DNA of 64,000 nt from Planctomycetaceae bacterium (GCA_024642205.1 JAHEBQ010000023.1:1-64000); one strand, 5' to 3'; counted from the stretch's first letter, positions 41,248 through 52,597 are shown. Made by a program: numbers and translations. The notes: generated by a model not told the origin, from the sequence alone.

Positions 41248-43845
41248 ATGAAGACTCAATTTCGAATTCCTCGGGCAACAAAATTTTGCGTCTCAAACGC
41301 CGGTTTGGCGGCTCTCGTTTTCCTGACGTCGATTTGCGCTGCCAGTTCATGTTATTCGCGACAGGTTGAGTGTGTTGTTCTCAGTGCAGCGAATTGGGAC
41401 GAGTTCGCTCCCCTGGGCAAAGAAGTCGATGCGATTTACGGAGATATTGTACTCCGCAACGAAAAGATTATTGCTGTCATTGCTCAGCCTTCCAGCAAGC
41501 GAAACGCCAATATGACGGTACGCGACGTGGGCGGCTCCATCATTGACTTGACGTCGCGGTCCGAACCGAACGATCAGCTCAGCTGCTTTTATCCAGGTGG
41601 TAACCAACTGGTCTTTCATGACGCGGATAGTGTCAGGTTTACTACGATTCGCGAGACAGATGGCGTGGTCAAGTCGCGCCAGGTTGCGGTCGACGGAAAG
41701 ACTGTCGCGGGAGCGCTCCCGGCGATGGTGATCTACCGTCTCAATTCGGGTGATACATTTCTGACAGTTTCAACATCGATTTCGAACGAATCGGAATCCA
41801 GGATGGCGTTTAATTTTCCCGATTCGGTTCGGGCGGACCGAACCTTCCAGTCGCGGGTTTCCCAGGACAACCGGTTGGTCGCGTTCTATGACCCCTCGTT
41901 CCATCAAGCCTACGGTATTTTTGGAGTGGGGGAGCTGCCAGTAATTGAATTCCCCAAACCAAAGAACGACCGCAACAAAGACTGGTACTACCGCAGCACC
42001 GCGGGGGAACCACAGGAAATTGCCACCGGGGATTCCCTTCAATGGGAAAGATACATTTTTCCCGCCAAAGACGATCTTGAACTGGATGTGATTGCCGATC
42101 AACTTCGGGTTGCCGAAGGAAATCGAATCGAACGAGTCCCCATGGAATTATTCGTTCGCGACAAAACAGGGCCAGTCGAGGACGCAGCGGTGACGATTCG
42201 GCAAAATGGAAAGAGCATCGGTTTTTCCCGGACCGATCATACCGGAAAACTGATTGCGAGCCTTGAGCCACTCGAATTTGAGATCGTTGTTGATTCGGAT
42301 GGGCGTGAAAAGTTGGGAGCGATATTTCAATTCGACAAGTCGAGAATGACGACGATCGAGCTGACTTCCCTTGGTGTCATCGAGGCACAAATCACAGATG
42401 GAAAGGGAAATCCCATCGCCTGCAAAGTTGCGTTTCACGGACTGGATGGAACCGCCGATCCAGATTTTGGACCCGATAGTCGGGCCATCGCGGTCCAAAA
42501 TCTTCGTTATTCCGCGAACGGAGAATTCAAACAATCACTTGGGCCAGGCAAGTATGACGTGATTGTCAGTCACGGGCCGGAATTTGATGCGGTCGTACAG
42601 CAACTGGAGGTGACGGCGGGACTGGTAACGAAGCTCAATGTGACGCTGAATCGCACGGTCGATACGACGGGTTGGGTAAGTACCGAATTTCACAGTCACT
42701 CCTCTCCTTCAGGTGACAACACCAGTGATCAGTTGGGTCGCGTACTGAATTTACTGGCCGAGCAATTCGATTTTGCGCCTTGTACAGAACACAACCGAAT
42801 CGACAGCTATCGGCCTCACCTCGAGAAATTGAACGCCCAGCATCGGATGGCGACTTGCCCCGGAATGGAACTCACCGGCACACCTTTGCCGATAAATCAT
42901 CAAAATGCCTTTCCAATGATCATGCGTCCACGAACTCAGGATGGCGGCGGTCCAACGACCGCCGTTGATCCGGTGGTCCAGGTTGAACGTTTAAAGCTGT
43001 GGGATAATGGGAGTGAGAAACTGGTTCAAATGAATCACCCGAACCTCGTTGCTATCCTGGGCGACCGGGATTCCAACGGCGAAGCAGATGAAGGCTTCGG
43101 CAGAATGTTTGGTTATGTTGATGTGGTTGAAGTGCATCCATTGAGTGCAATATTCGAAGAAGTTACCGAACTGCCCCAGCCAGGCAAACGGGGCAACGTG
43201 ATTTTTAACTGGATGCAGATGTTAAATCTTGGTTATCGCGTTCCAGGTGTCATCAATGCGGATGCTCATTACAATTTTCACGGATCAGGATACCGGAGGA
43301 ACTTTGTCCAATGTTCCACGGATGATCCGGCAAGCATTGACCCGTTGGAAATCGTGAGGAACTCCGCCGCCGGCCGGGTGTTGATGAGCAACGGTCCGTT
43401 TGTAACGGTTCAAGCCCACGGCAAGGGCCCGAAAGAAGAGGACGTGACCGGACAGATTGGCGACAGGATCGTCGCCAAAAAAGACAGCCTGAAACTGGAC
43501 GTCAAAGTGCAATGCCCAAATTGGTTCGATATCAACCGGGTCCAGGTCGCCGTAAATGGTCGACTGAAGAAGGAGCTCAACTTTACCCGCCGCGAAACGA
43601 GTCAAATGTTTGCCGATGGCGTTGTAAAGTTTCAGCAGACGATCGACGTGCCGCTTCTGGAAGACTCCCATTTGATTGTCATTGTCGCTGGCGAAGGATT
43701 GCAATTGGGCCGAGTCATGGGGCCCGAGCATGGTCTCACGATGCCAATCGCGGTTACCAATCCGATTTACGTCGACATTGACAACGATGGCTTCCAACCC
43801 AACCGCGATCTGTTGGGGGCGCCGATATTGATGCCCCAGAAGTAG
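41248..43845 (+). CDS. Secreted CehA/McbA-like PHP-domain metallohydrolase
   Basis: VSTEFHSHSSPSGDNTSDQLGRVLNLLAEQFDFAPCTEHNRIDSY; GVINADAHYNFHGSGYRRNFV. Confidence 0.8.
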   Translation: MKTQFRIPRATKFCVSNAGLAALVFLTSICAASSCYSRQVECVVLSAANWDEFAPLGKEVDAIYGDIVLRNEKIIAVIAQPSSKRNANMTVRDVGGSIIDLTSRSEPNDQLSCFYPGGNQLVFHDADSVRFTTIRETDGVVKSRQVAVDGKTVAGALPAMVIYRLNSGDTFLTVSTSISNESESRMAFNFPDSVRADRTFQSRVSQDNRLVAFYDPSFHQAYGIFGVGELPVIEFPKPKNDRNKDWYYRSTAGEPQEIATGDSLQWERYIFPAKDDLELDVIADQLRVAEGNRIERVPMELFVRDKTGPVEDAAVTIRQNGKSIGFSRTDHTGKLIASLEPLEFEIVVDSDGREKLGAIFQFDKSRMTTIELTSLGVIEAQITDGKGNPIACKVAFHGLDGTADPDFGPDSRAIAVQNLRYSANGEFKQSLGPGKYDVIVSHGPEFDAVVQQLEVTAGLVTKLNVTLNRTVDTTGWVSTEFHSHSSPSGDNTSDQLGRVLNLLAEQFDFAPCTEHNRIDSYRPHLEKLNAQHRMATCPGMELTGTPLPINHQNAFPMIMRPRTQDGGGPTTAVDPVVQVERLKLWDNGSEKLVQMNHPNLVAILGDRDSNGEADEGFGRMFGYVDVVEVHPLSAIFEEVTELPQPGKRGNVIFNWMQMLNLGYRVPGVINADAHYNFHGSGYRRNFVQCSTDDPASIDPLEIVRNSAAGRVLMSNGPFVTVQAHGKGPKEEDVTGQIGDRIVAKKDSLKLDVKVQCPNWFDINRVQVAVNGRLKKELNFTRRETSQMFADGVVKFQQTIDVPLLEDSHLIVIVAGEGLQLGRVMGPEHGLTMPIAVTNPIYVDIDNDGFQPNRDLLGAPILMPQK

Positions 43846-43888
43846 GCTAGAGCGTGGTAATTAACGGGACGATAGGGACTAAAATAAA

Positions 43889-45127
43889 ATGCGAGTTTCG
43901 TTTGCTGATATTCTCAGGCTGGTTTCCATGGTGATCGCGTCGATCGGGACGTTGAATTCGCATTCTCATGCTCAACAGCATTGGCATCGACATACGATCG
44001 ACCAGTCGTCGGAGGGGGCCGACGGTGTCCGCTTGGCAGATTTCGACGAAGACGGATTGACGGACATTGTCACGGGATGGGAGCAGGGAGGAATCGTTCG
44101 TGTTTACAGGAATCCCGGACATTCAGCGTCAAAGAAGCCGTGGCCTGCCGTGACCGTGGGCCCAGCAACCTCAGTCGAGGATGCTGTATTCGTTGACCTT
44201 GATGCAGACGGGAATCTCGACGTCATTAGTTGCTGTGAAGGCGAAACAAAACAGGTGTTTGTACACTGGGCACCTGAGCTGGCCGGCTATTTGGACGAAA
44301 GGAAATGGACAACGGATTCGTTTCCCGAGGTTGCCGGCCGAACTCGCTGGATGTTCTGCTTGCCAATGGATGTCGATGGTTCCAATGGAATTGATCTTGT
44401 CATTGGTTCCAAAGATCCCAATGGCCAAGTCGGCTGGCTTGAATCTCCTCCTTTGAAATCCGCACGAGACTTGTCCCAGTGGAAGTACCATCAATGGCAG
44501 GATGCGGGTTGGATCATGTCGCTCCGATCATTTGATCTTGACGGCGATAACGATCTGGATGTGCTGGTTTCGGATCGGAAAGGTAGCCGGCGCGGTGTTT
44601 ATTGGCTGGAAAATCAAAACGACAAATCAATCGCGCAACAATGGAATCGGCTTGACGTCGGTGGCGAAAAGCACGAATGCATGTTCCTGGACGTGATCCA
44701 ACATCCTAACGGCAAACCAACCATCGTTTGTCCAACGCGCGACGGCGAACTGCTCATCTTTGTGGGGCAACAACCAGTGACATCAATTCCAAATCCGTTT
44801 GGCGTCAAGTCCGGAAAAGGTGCCGCCTGGGGTGACATGAATTTAGACGGTCGAATGGACATTGTTCACACCACCAATACCGGAGCAATGGAGACCAAAG
44901 TCGCGGGTGTCTCGTTACTGCTTGGCCCGGGTCAACTTGCACCGACCGCGCAGGAAAACGAAAAACAAGCCTGGACGTCCCGGGCAATCAGCGATCATGA
45001 AGGGACGAAGTTTGACCGAATCGAGTTGCTGGACCTGGATGGGGACGGCGATCTCGATGTCCTGACGTGCGAAGAACGGGACAATTTGGGCGTGATTTGG
45101 TATGAGAACCCGATTCGAAAACCTTGA
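43889..45127 (+). CDS. FG-GAP/VCBS repeat protein
   Basis: Repeated DxDxDGxxD motifs, e.g. LADFDEDGLTDIV, VDLDADGNLDVIS, LDLDGDGDLDVLT; signal peptide. Confidence 0.88.
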   Translation: MRVSFADILRLVSMVIASIGTLNSHSHAQQHWHRHTIDQSSEGADGVRLADFDEDGLTDIVTGWEQGGIVRVYRNPGHSASKKPWPAVTVGPATSVEDAVFVDLDADGNLDVISCCEGETKQVFVHWAPELAGYLDERKWTTDSFPEVAGRTRWMFCLPMDVDGSNGIDLVIGSKDPNGQVGWLESPPLKSARDLSQWKYHQWQDAGWIMSLRSFDLDGDNDLDVLVSDRKGSRRGVYWLENQNDKSIAQQWNRLDVGGEKHECMFLDVIQHPNGKPTIVCPTRDGELLIFVGQQPVTSIPNPFGVKSGKGAAWGDMNLDGRMDIVHTTNTGAMETKVAGVSLLLGPGQLAPTAQENEKQAWTSRAISDHEGTKFDRIELLDLDGDGDLDVLTCEERDNLGVIWYENPIRKP

Positions 45128-45615
45128 CGATTGACGTCGTTTTTGTTGTGCATGGCAATGCCGAAAACGTCGCGCGGCAGAATGATTGACAATTGCAAAA
45201 ACGGTAGAGATCGGTTCCCTTGTCTTTTAGTGAGCCTTCGTTTGATGGAAACCGAGCCGTAATGGCGAAACGCGGCATCGCGATTCGACTCCTCCGAAAT
45301 TCGCTTCGTCGTTGCTTATGCCGCTCAAATCAGCTTCGCCGGCGGAAATGATGTTCAATTTTGGTCTTTTTCGAATTAATGTTTTAAAACCAAAACGCAG
45401 TCATCTGCATCCGGTTGCGACAAATTCACGACGAATCGCGCCTCGGTTTCGCACTCTGGCCGTTTCGATTCTCTTTTTGTCCTGTTTGTCGGACGAATCA
45501 GTCCTTCGCGGGGCATCGCTTCACGGTAGAAACTGGTAGGATGCTACTTGGGCGGCTAGGCTTGGACACACCGTATCAAGCGACCGCTGAAGAAAACTTT
45601 TTAGGAATTGAACAA

Positions 45616-45813
45616 ATGGCTGAAGGTACGATCAAACGACTCACAGACAAAGGCTTCGGATTTATCGACGTTGGACGTGATAAGGACTTATTCTTTCACT
45701 CCTCAAGCCTCGAAGGCGTGAGTTACGACGAACTCCGGGAAGGTCAGCGCGTGACTTTCACTGAAGCGCAAGGACAAAAAGGTCCGTGTGCAGAGAACGT
45801 TCAAACCGCATAG
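45616..45813 (+). CDS. Cold-shock domain-like small protein
   Basis: MAEGTIKRLTDKGFGFIDVGRDKDLFFHSSSLEGVSYDELREGQRVTFTEAQGQKGPCAENVQTA; ATG 45616 inside the track ORF. Confidence 0.92.
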   Translation: MAEGTIKRLTDKGFGFIDVGRDKDLFFHSSSLEGVSYDELREGQRVTFTEAQGQKGPCAENVQTA

Positions 45814-45866
45814 TGGCGGCAAGCCTTCTCTTTTAATCAGCTATTTTCATTTCCGGAGGATCAGGG

Positions 45867-45974
45867 ATGGGCGACAAGGGAAGTAGAGACAAAGGCAAAA
45901 AAGAGAAACAGAAAAAAGCCGTGCGCACGCCGAAGGAAAAGCGGAAGGCGCAAAAAGAAAAAAAGAACAGGTAG
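45867..45974 (+). CDS. 35-aa Lys-rich small protein MGDKGSRDKGKKEKQKKAVRTPKEKRKAQKEKKNR
   Basis: ATG 45867 to TAG 45974 preceded by GGAGGA (45855-45860); followed by a strong terminator; below the track length cutoff. Confidence 0.7.
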   Translation: MGDKGSRDKGKKEKQKKAVRTPKEKRKAQKEKKNR

Positions 45975-46017
45975 AGTCGATGGAGGTATGAATACCTCTT
46001 CGAATCCACACATTCAA

Positions 46018-46050
46018 AAAGCACCGTTCAAAAGAACGGTGCTTTTTTTT
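46018..46050 (+). terminator. Rho-independent terminator
   Basis: AAAGCACCGTTC AAAA GAACGGTGCTTT plus T-run: perfect 12-bp stem with tetraloop. Confidence 0.93.
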
Positions 46051-46402
46051 CGTCGATACCGCGAATCTTGCGAACACATGATAATCACATTGCCCATCCT
46101 CCAGTTTAACGAATATGAAATAGGTTTCACGGGTTTATCGCGTCAACCCAAACGGCGCCGTTGCGTCTCCTTGTCATTGCCTCGCGGCACCACAATCGTT
46201 GAACTCCAGTGGTGGATTCGCAGTTCGCGCTTGTTTTTGGTCGGTTCGGACGACTTCAGCGGAATGTCGTCGGGCGCGTCGCTTTCAAGGCTGAAAGAGA
46301 ATTTCACGGCTTTCGTGAATCCAATTCTTAATTCCATACGAAATCAATGTGTAGTAATTGGTGATAGGACTCAAACCATCTTACAGAATACGGAAGAACG
46401 AT

Positions 46403-47587
46403 ATGACACGTCTAATGTTGGCAGTTTCGCTGATGGCATCAGCCTTTTTTGGGGGAGAAGCTTGGGCACAGGAAAAAACGATTGTCGAAACGGCTGTCGA
46501 ATCCGGGAATTTCAACACGCTGATCGCCGCGCTCAAGGCTGCCGATCTGATTGACACGCTTGACGGTCACAGCCAGTTTACCGTGTTTGCGCCAACCGAC
46601 GACGCATTTTCAAAAGTCGCTCCGGAGACAATTCAGTACCTGCTAAAACCTGAAAACAAAGCCCAACTGGCAAATGTCTTGACCTATCACTTGATGGCGG
46701 GCAGAGTGCTCGCGCGCAACGCTTATGATCTCAATTCGGCAAAAACCATCAATGGCCAACGATTGCTTCTGAATTTTCGAGGTGATTCGCTGAGCGTCGG
46801 TGATGCGACCATCACCGTGACGGACATTCCGTGTTCCAACGGCATCATTCATGTGATTGACACAGTCCTCTTGCCCACGCAGGACACGATTCCCGCCATT
46901 GCCGCAGCGGCCGGCAAGTTCGCGACTCTCTTGGCCGCAGTCGAGTCGGCAGGTTTGTCCGAATTCCTGTCCGGCCCTGGTCCTTTCACGGTCTTTGCCC
47001 CAACGGATGAAGCCTTTGACGGGTTGCCAGCTGGCACCATTGAATCGTTGCTGCAGCCGGAAAATCGGAAAAAGCTTGCTGACATCCTGAAATTTCATGT
47101 CATTTCTGGTCGCGTTTATGCCAACGACGCGGTCAAAGCCGGCCGCGCCAAGACATTGCTTGGCCCAAGTCTCAGCGTTGATTTTTCTGCAGCTGGGATC
47201 CAAATCAGTAATTCGAAGGTCGTGGCCAGGAATATCGAAGCATCAAACGGCGTGATCCACGTAATTGATCAAGTGTTAATTCCATCGAACATGACCCGTA
47301 GTCACGCAATGAAAACGCTGACAAGTGCCATTGATCAGGGTGTCCCAAAATTTAATTCCGGTGATCACGCGGCATGCTGTACGCTGTACATGGAGGCCAT
47401 GGAATCGATCGCAGTGACAGGCATCGAAAACATGGATGACCACACGCTGTTGGCCGTTCGACACGCGATTGACACTGCCAAAAACACGCACAATGTTACG
47501 GAGCGAACCTGGGTTTTGCGCCGCGGAATGGACACGTTGTACAACCGCTTAAGTAGCATGTCGATGCAAACGCAAACAAGTCGTTAG
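46403..47587 (+). CDS. Secreted protein with two fasciclin (FAS1) domains
   Basis: FNTLIAALKAADLIDTLDGHSQFTVFAPTDDAFSKV and FATLLAAVESAGLSEFLSGPGPFTVFAPTDEAFDGLP; both with NGVIHVID-type H2 motifs. Confidence 0.92.
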   Translation: MTRLMLAVSLMASAFFGGEAWAQEKTIVETAVESGNFNTLIAALKAADLIDTLDGHSQFTVFAPTDDAFSKVAPETIQYLLKPENKAQLANVLTYHLMAGRVLARNAYDLNSAKTINGQRLLLNFRGDSLSVGDATITVTDIPCSNGIIHVIDTVLLPTQDTIPAIAAAAGKFATLLAAVESAGLSEFLSGPGPFTVFAPTDEAFDGLPAGTIESLLQPENRKKLADILKFHVISGRVYANDAVKAGRAKTLLGPSLSVDFSAAGIQISNSKVVARNIEASNGVIHVIDQVLIPSNMTRSHAMKTLTSAIDQGVPKFNSGDHAACCTLYMEAMESIAVTGIENMDDHTLLAVRHAIDTAKNTHNVTERTWVLRRGMDTLYNRLSSMSMQTQTSR

Positions 47588-47671
47588 CAGAGCTGGAACT
47601 CAACGTAAGGGCTTGTTTCTGGTCGGCGCGGCTTGTCTGGCTCAGTCAAGACCGAAATCGTCGGCGTTCTT

Positions 47672-49174
47672 TCAGAGGCTGATGCAAACCGACTTGGTTT
47701 GGAGATAGTTCTCGAGTGCCGCATGGCCCATTTCACGACCCCAGCCCGATTGTTTGTAACCACCGAACGGCAACGCCGCATCGAAAATGCTGTAGCAGTT
47801 GATCCAGACCGTGCCAGCTTTGACCGATTTGGCCAAGCGATGAGCTTTGGAAATATCTCGAGTCCAGATTCCGGCAGCCAAGCCATAGGAGGAGTCGTTG
47901 GCTTGACTGACGAGTTCGGCGTCATTGGCAAACGGCATGGCCGCGACAACGGGACCAAAGATCTCTTCTCGGACAATTGACATACTTTTCGAAGCGTTTT
48001 TCAAAACAGTGGGTTGGACGAAGTACCCCGGTTGATCGAGGGCGGCGCCGCCTGCGGTCGCTTCGGCGCCATCTGCCAATCCCGCTTTGAGATATCCACG
48101 AACACGCTCCAACTGCTCGCGGGAGACGAGGGGCCCCATTTGCGTCTCGGAATCAAAGCCACTCCCGACTTTCAGGTTGTTGGCGATTTCGCTTACCCCT
48201 GCCACCACTTCGTCGTAGATACCCTGTTGCACAAACAAGCGGGAACCTGCACTGCAAACCTGGCCCTGGTTAAAGAAAATCGCATCGGCCGCTCCTGCTA
48301 TCGCCGTATCAAGATCCGCGTCGTCGTAGACGACGTTGGGGCTCTTGCCTCCCAGTTCCAAAGTTACCTTTTTCAGGTTGCCGGCTGCAGCTTTGACGAT
48401 CAACTTTCCAACTTCGGTCGACCCAGTAAAAGCTACTTTATCGATCTGGTCATGGGCAGCGATCGCGGCACCCGCAGTTTCGCCGAAGCCCGTGATGATA
48501 TTGACAACACCATCAGGCACACCGGCTTCCTGTATCAGTTCACCCAAACGCACGGCCGAAAGTGGAGTCTGTTCAGCTGGTTTCAAGACGATCGTACAGC
48601 CGGTCGCCAGGGCCGGGCCAAGTTTCCAGGCGGCCATTAAAAGCGGGAAATTCCACGGAATGATCTGTCCCACGACGCCAACTGGTTCCTTCAATGTGAA
48701 GGCGTGAAACTCGCCGCCGGGAACGTACGGCACGTTGACCGGAATCGTGCTTCCCTCGATCTTGGTTGCCCAGCCGGCCATGTAGCGAAACATGTCGGCG
48801 GCCAGCGCGACATCTGCGGCTTTGGCGACCGCCAGCGGTTTTCCGTTATCCAGCGTTTCCAACTGGGCCAATTCGTCGGCGTTTTGTTCGATCAGATCGC
48901 CAACTTTCCAGATCAATCGGCTGCGTTGTGACGCGGTCATACTCGACCAGGGCCCACTATCAAACGCCTTTCGAGCGGCTGCAACAGCCAGCTCCACATC
49001 GGCTGCGTCGCCTTCCGCCGCTTGCCCGATGACCTGGTCTGTGGATGGGTCGAAAACGTCAAAGCACTTACCGCTCCTGGCCGCAACCCAATCGCCGTCG
49101 ATAAATAATTTCTTGGGAGAACTGAGGAACGACTGCAGCGATTCCGGAACGGACGAAGTGGTAATGGTCGACAT
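47672..49174 (-). CDS. Aldehyde dehydrogenase family protein
   Basis: VIPWNFPLLMAAWKLGPALATG, VTLELGGKSPNVV, NQGQVCSAGSRLFV, EEIFGPVV. Confidence 0.95.
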   Translation of the reverse strand: MSTITTSSVPESLQSFLSSPKKLFIDGDWVAARSGKCFDVFDPSTDQVIGQAAEGDAADVELAVAAARKAFDSGPWSSMTASQRSRLIWKVGDLIEQNADELAQLETLDNGKPLAVAKAADVALAADMFRYMAGWATKIEGSTIPVNVPYVPGGEFHAFTLKEPVGVVGQIIPWNFPLLMAAWKLGPALATGCTIVLKPAEQTPLSAVRLGELIQEAGVPDGVVNIITGFGETAGAAIAAHDQIDKVAFTGSTEVGKLIVKAAAGNLKKVTLELGGKSPNVVYDDADLDTAIAGAADAIFFNQGQVCSAGSRLFVQQGIYDEVVAGVSEIANNLKVGSGFDSETQMGPLVSREQLERVRGYLKAGLADGAEATAGGAALDQPGYFVQPTVLKNASKSMSIVREEIFGPVVAAMPFANDAELVSQANDSSYGLAAGIWTRDISKAHRLAKSVKAGTVWINCYSIFDAALPFGGYKQSGWGREMGHAALENYLQTKSVCISL

Positions 49175-50078
49175 GAAAGATCCCTTCAGGAGTGAATCGG
49201 AGTGTCACCGATCGATCGAGTGCTTAGGGCATTAAATTCGATTCGGAACCGGTTGACAAGTCATACCTCGGGCCAGAAACGTGTTCAAACAGCCACGGGC
49301 AGTGAAATCGACAGCGAGGCGCAAAATTACAACGGCTCCTCCCGCGGAAAAAAACGACCGATCGCCGAAATTCGACTTTGAGCTACCAGGGTTTCCGCCG
49401 TATTATTTCGCGCCGGGCCAGAACCGCCAACGGGTCGAATACCGCGCATGTCTCAGGGATGGAGTCCTGAGGCCTTAAGTGGGCGGAATCAGAAAGCTGG
49501 TTTGCGAGGCAGAGCTTTCTCGGGGCAGTTATGAGTTGGAGCCGAGAACATGAACGTCCGGCCTACAACACAGAAACAGCATTTTGGTACCAACAAGGTA
49601 ACGCACGTCGCAGTCGCGAACAAAATCTCCGTATTGCTGACTTCCCAGGGCGTTCGCTGTTCAACGTCGACGGCGGTTTTCGTTGAGCCCCGATTCGATC
49701 CGCAACCGGAAAGAATAACCAGTGGCAAACTGGCGGCAGCATCAATCACAAGGTTGGGCAACCCAATGTCAATTCTCATGGGGATCCGCCTTTGCATTCC
49801 ATGATACGCCTGCAGAAGGATTGTCACTTTGAAGCTTAGTTGATTGACGGAGCAAAACCCGTCTGGTACCGACTGTGGTCGGCAGAGAATCGGTTGACGA
49901 TCGCACCGCTCAACAGGAATTTGGACGCATGGATGAGGGTGTTTTCGGGCACAGTGACCATGTGGGCGGACGGATCAAGAATCAACTCCAGCCCCGCTTT
50001 CTTGAGCGAAATAATGATTTGAGTGGTATAACAACTTGAGTGAATACAACACTCCTCGGGTCTGACAAACTTGAGTCG

Positions 50079-51053
50079 TCATTCCTGGGCCATGGTATTC
50101 AACTTCGATTCCGCAAGCATGCTGTTCCGCATCGAAATCAAAAACAGCAACACTCCGAACCAGACAAACGCGAAACCAATCAATCGTGTGTAATCGAGCA
50201 ATTCCCCAAACACAAAAAGACCGGTGAGAAACTGAATCGTGGGTCCGATGTATTGCAAGAATCCAACGGTCGATAAAGGCAGGTGCTTGACGGCACTGGC
50301 GTAAAGCGCGAGCGGAGCGATTGTTGCCAGGCCGCTGCCAAACAGCAAAACGTAAGTCCACCAGGGAAACTCCAGGGGGTTTCCCTGGGTTGTCACGAAC
50401 CGCCAAACCAGATAAACCAGGGCCGGAAGCAATACAAATCCGGTTTCCAGGGTTAGTCCGGTCAACGCGGAAAGGCTGGCCTTCTTTTTGACCACTCCAT
50501 AGAACCCAAAGCTAAACGCAATCGTCAGGGGAACCCAGAGCAAACCGCCTTCGGACATCGTCGTGAACCCAACACCGAAGGCAGCCAGCCCAACCGCAAT
50601 CCACTTGAGGTTGCTTAACCGCTCTCGTAACAACAAAACGCTCAGCAACACCACGACCAACGGGCAAATGTAATAGCCCAGGCTTGCGTCAAGTGCATGG
50701 TCGTTCATAACGGCCCAAACGAACGTTAACCAGTTGATCACGATCAACAGCGATGCCAACGCGTGTAGCAAGAGCGTTTTTCGGTCGCGAAGTGACTTCG
50801 CAACTTCGCCCGTCGTTGGAAGCACCGGATGTTTTACGGATCGTGATATCCAGACCAGATTTGCCAGAAGAAAAAACGACCAAATCGCGCGGTGAGCGAC
50901 AAAATCCATCGATTCAACGCTTCTGAGCGCGTAAACATAGATGGGAAAACAGCCCCAAAGAACCTGCGCAAGAATTGCACAAACCAGTCCGAATCTGGGA
51001 TTTTGCTGTACAGAAGGCATGCAGGCTGACCGGCGTTGTTGGACGGAAGCCAT
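50079..51053 (-). CDS. rarD: EamA family transporter RarD
   Basis: LVCAILAQVLWGCFPIYVYALRSVESMDFVAHRAIWSFFLLANLVW and LSTVGFLQYIGPTIQFLTGLFVFGE. Confidence 0.92.
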   Translation of the reverse strand: MASVQQRRSACMPSVQQNPRFGLVCAILAQVLWGCFPIYVYALRSVESMDFVAHRAIWSFFLLANLVWISRSVKHPVLPTTGEVAKSLRDRKTLLLHALASLLIVINWLTFVWAVMNDHALDASLGYYICPLVVVLLSVLLLRERLSNLKWIAVGLAAFGVGFTTMSEGGLLWVPLTIAFSFGFYGVVKKKASLSALTGLTLETGFVLLPALVYLVWRFVTTQGNPLEFPWWTYVLLFGSGLATIAPLALYASAVKHLPLSTVGFLQYIGPTIQFLTGLFVFGELLDYTRLIGFAFVWFGVLLFLISMRNSMLAESKLNTMAQE

Positions 51054-51374
51054 GCAACTTACGACTTCGAAGCAACATTACTAGTGGGGCAGCAAATGGA
51101 TTTCATCCCCGCAACGGTCTTTTCATCGGAATTCCATTCCAGGCAATGCAGCCAGGGGATATCCCTGGTCAATTGTACGCAATTTGGATTGAGTATCCAT
51201 TGACCGTCAAAATCGTTCAAATCCAACTCGTCCTTCGGCCTTTCTTGATCGTTGTGCTTTCGTTCCAATTGGTTCTTGCAACCGGTTGAACCGATCTATT
51301 AACTTCCGAATTGAATTGAATGATCGCAACGAAACCATTCAAGATTCAATTGAACACTTTTCCAAGAGACCTCG

Positions 51375-52169
51375 ATGAAAACTGATCTGCGAAAGCAATT
51401 GACCGGACAAATCAACGCAATGCGGCCCTGGCATCATGATATTCTGCTTTTTGATGACTTCTCCACTGGTCGCGTTTTCTCGCCAGATGGAAAACTCGAT
51501 CGGCCCAGCAATGATGGTGTCAGTCTGATCTCGCCGCGAGTTCGGTACCTGGCACAACTCGATCGACTTTATCCCGATGGCATGAGCGGAAAGAGCTTTC
51601 TTGATTGTGCCTGTAATGCTGGTGGCTATTGCTTCTGGTCGCGCGAGCGAGAAATCGCACTGGGCGTTGGGTTTGACGTTCGCGAGCACTGGATTCAACA
51701 AGCCCGGTTTGTCCAGGAACATCGCACAGTGTTTCCGACCGACAACCTGGAGTTTCACGTCATGGACCTCTACGACGTGCCAACGATGAATTACGAGCCC
51801 TTTGACATGACTTACTTCAGCGGAATTTTCTATCACCTTCCCGATCCTGTCACAGGTTTGAAAATTGCCGCCGACCTGACAACCGATGTCTTGATTCTCA
51901 ATACGGCGTTGATGCTGGATTCAAGAAACCCCCGTGGACTGACAATGGCTCGCGAAAGCCGAACCAAGGTCATGTCAGGAGTACACGAATTGTCCTGGTT
52001 CCCAAATGGCAAGGAAACGCTGCGAGATATCCTGTTGTGGATGGGTTTCAAAGATTTGAAAATCACCATGTTCAACGAGCGCAAAGACAATTTCCGCAGT
52101 CGCATCGAAATCGTCGCCGCTCGTGCTCCCGGTCGTTTGTCAGGGCTGGAAGGCGAATCGCTGACCTAG
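51375..52169 (+). CDS. SAM-dependent methyltransferase (CmoB/DUF1698-like)
   Basis: GKSFLDCACNAGGYCFWSRERE, GVGFDVREHWIQQARFV, MTYFSGIFYHLPDPVTGL. Confidence 0.8.
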   Translation: MKTDLRKQLTGQINAMRPWHHDILLFDDFSTGRVFSPDGKLDRPSNDGVSLISPRVRYLAQLDRLYPDGMSGKSFLDCACNAGGYCFWSREREIALGVGFDVREHWIQQARFVQEHRTVFPTDNLEFHVMDLYDVPTMNYEPFDMTYFSGIFYHLPDPVTGLKIAADLTTDVLILNTALMLDSRNPRGLTMARESRTKVMSGVHELSWFPNGKETLRDILLWMGFKDLKITMFNERKDNFRSRIEIVAARAPGRLSGLEGESLT

Positions 52170-52597
52170 GCTCTATTCATTACTTGGGAGGTCATGAGGA
52201 TTCATCGTTACGCAAGGAACAAGTCTCGTCGGGAGCCTCGACCACCCAAAAAACTGAAATAGAGTCGAAAGCACAGGTGAATTGCCAAACCTGGCTGCGT
52301 CCGTGCCCTTCATCCCCCTCGACAGCGATATAGGTCTCGGGCCGCCAAACCAACGACCGAGCGGTAAACCCAAGACCAATCCCGTTTTCTTCCGATTGCT
52401 GATCCCCGTTCCGGGTATCCGCAGGTATCCCACTCCGCGAGCCTGGTGAATTTATCCGGTTGTTGCTGGCAACCGAAACGTGCATACGTCAAGCGGGTCT
52501 GCAGCACCCAGTCGTTACTCTATCGCAGCCGGGTTTTTGGATCCGTGGGCCAGGAATAACTCCAGGACTGGCAATCCGCTTGATGGGGAATGACGGT

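Noticed and set aside
41770-42271. Long antisense ORFs inside the CehA/McbA-like gene (and similar shadows in ffh, Hsp70 and glpK)
   Set aside because: Out-of-frame shadows of strong coding sequence in moderately GC-rich DNA
49489-49827. Possible lipoprotein with LPLVILSGCGS lipobox
   Set aside because: The N-terminus is a poor signal peptide and the rest has no recognisable fold; probably chance
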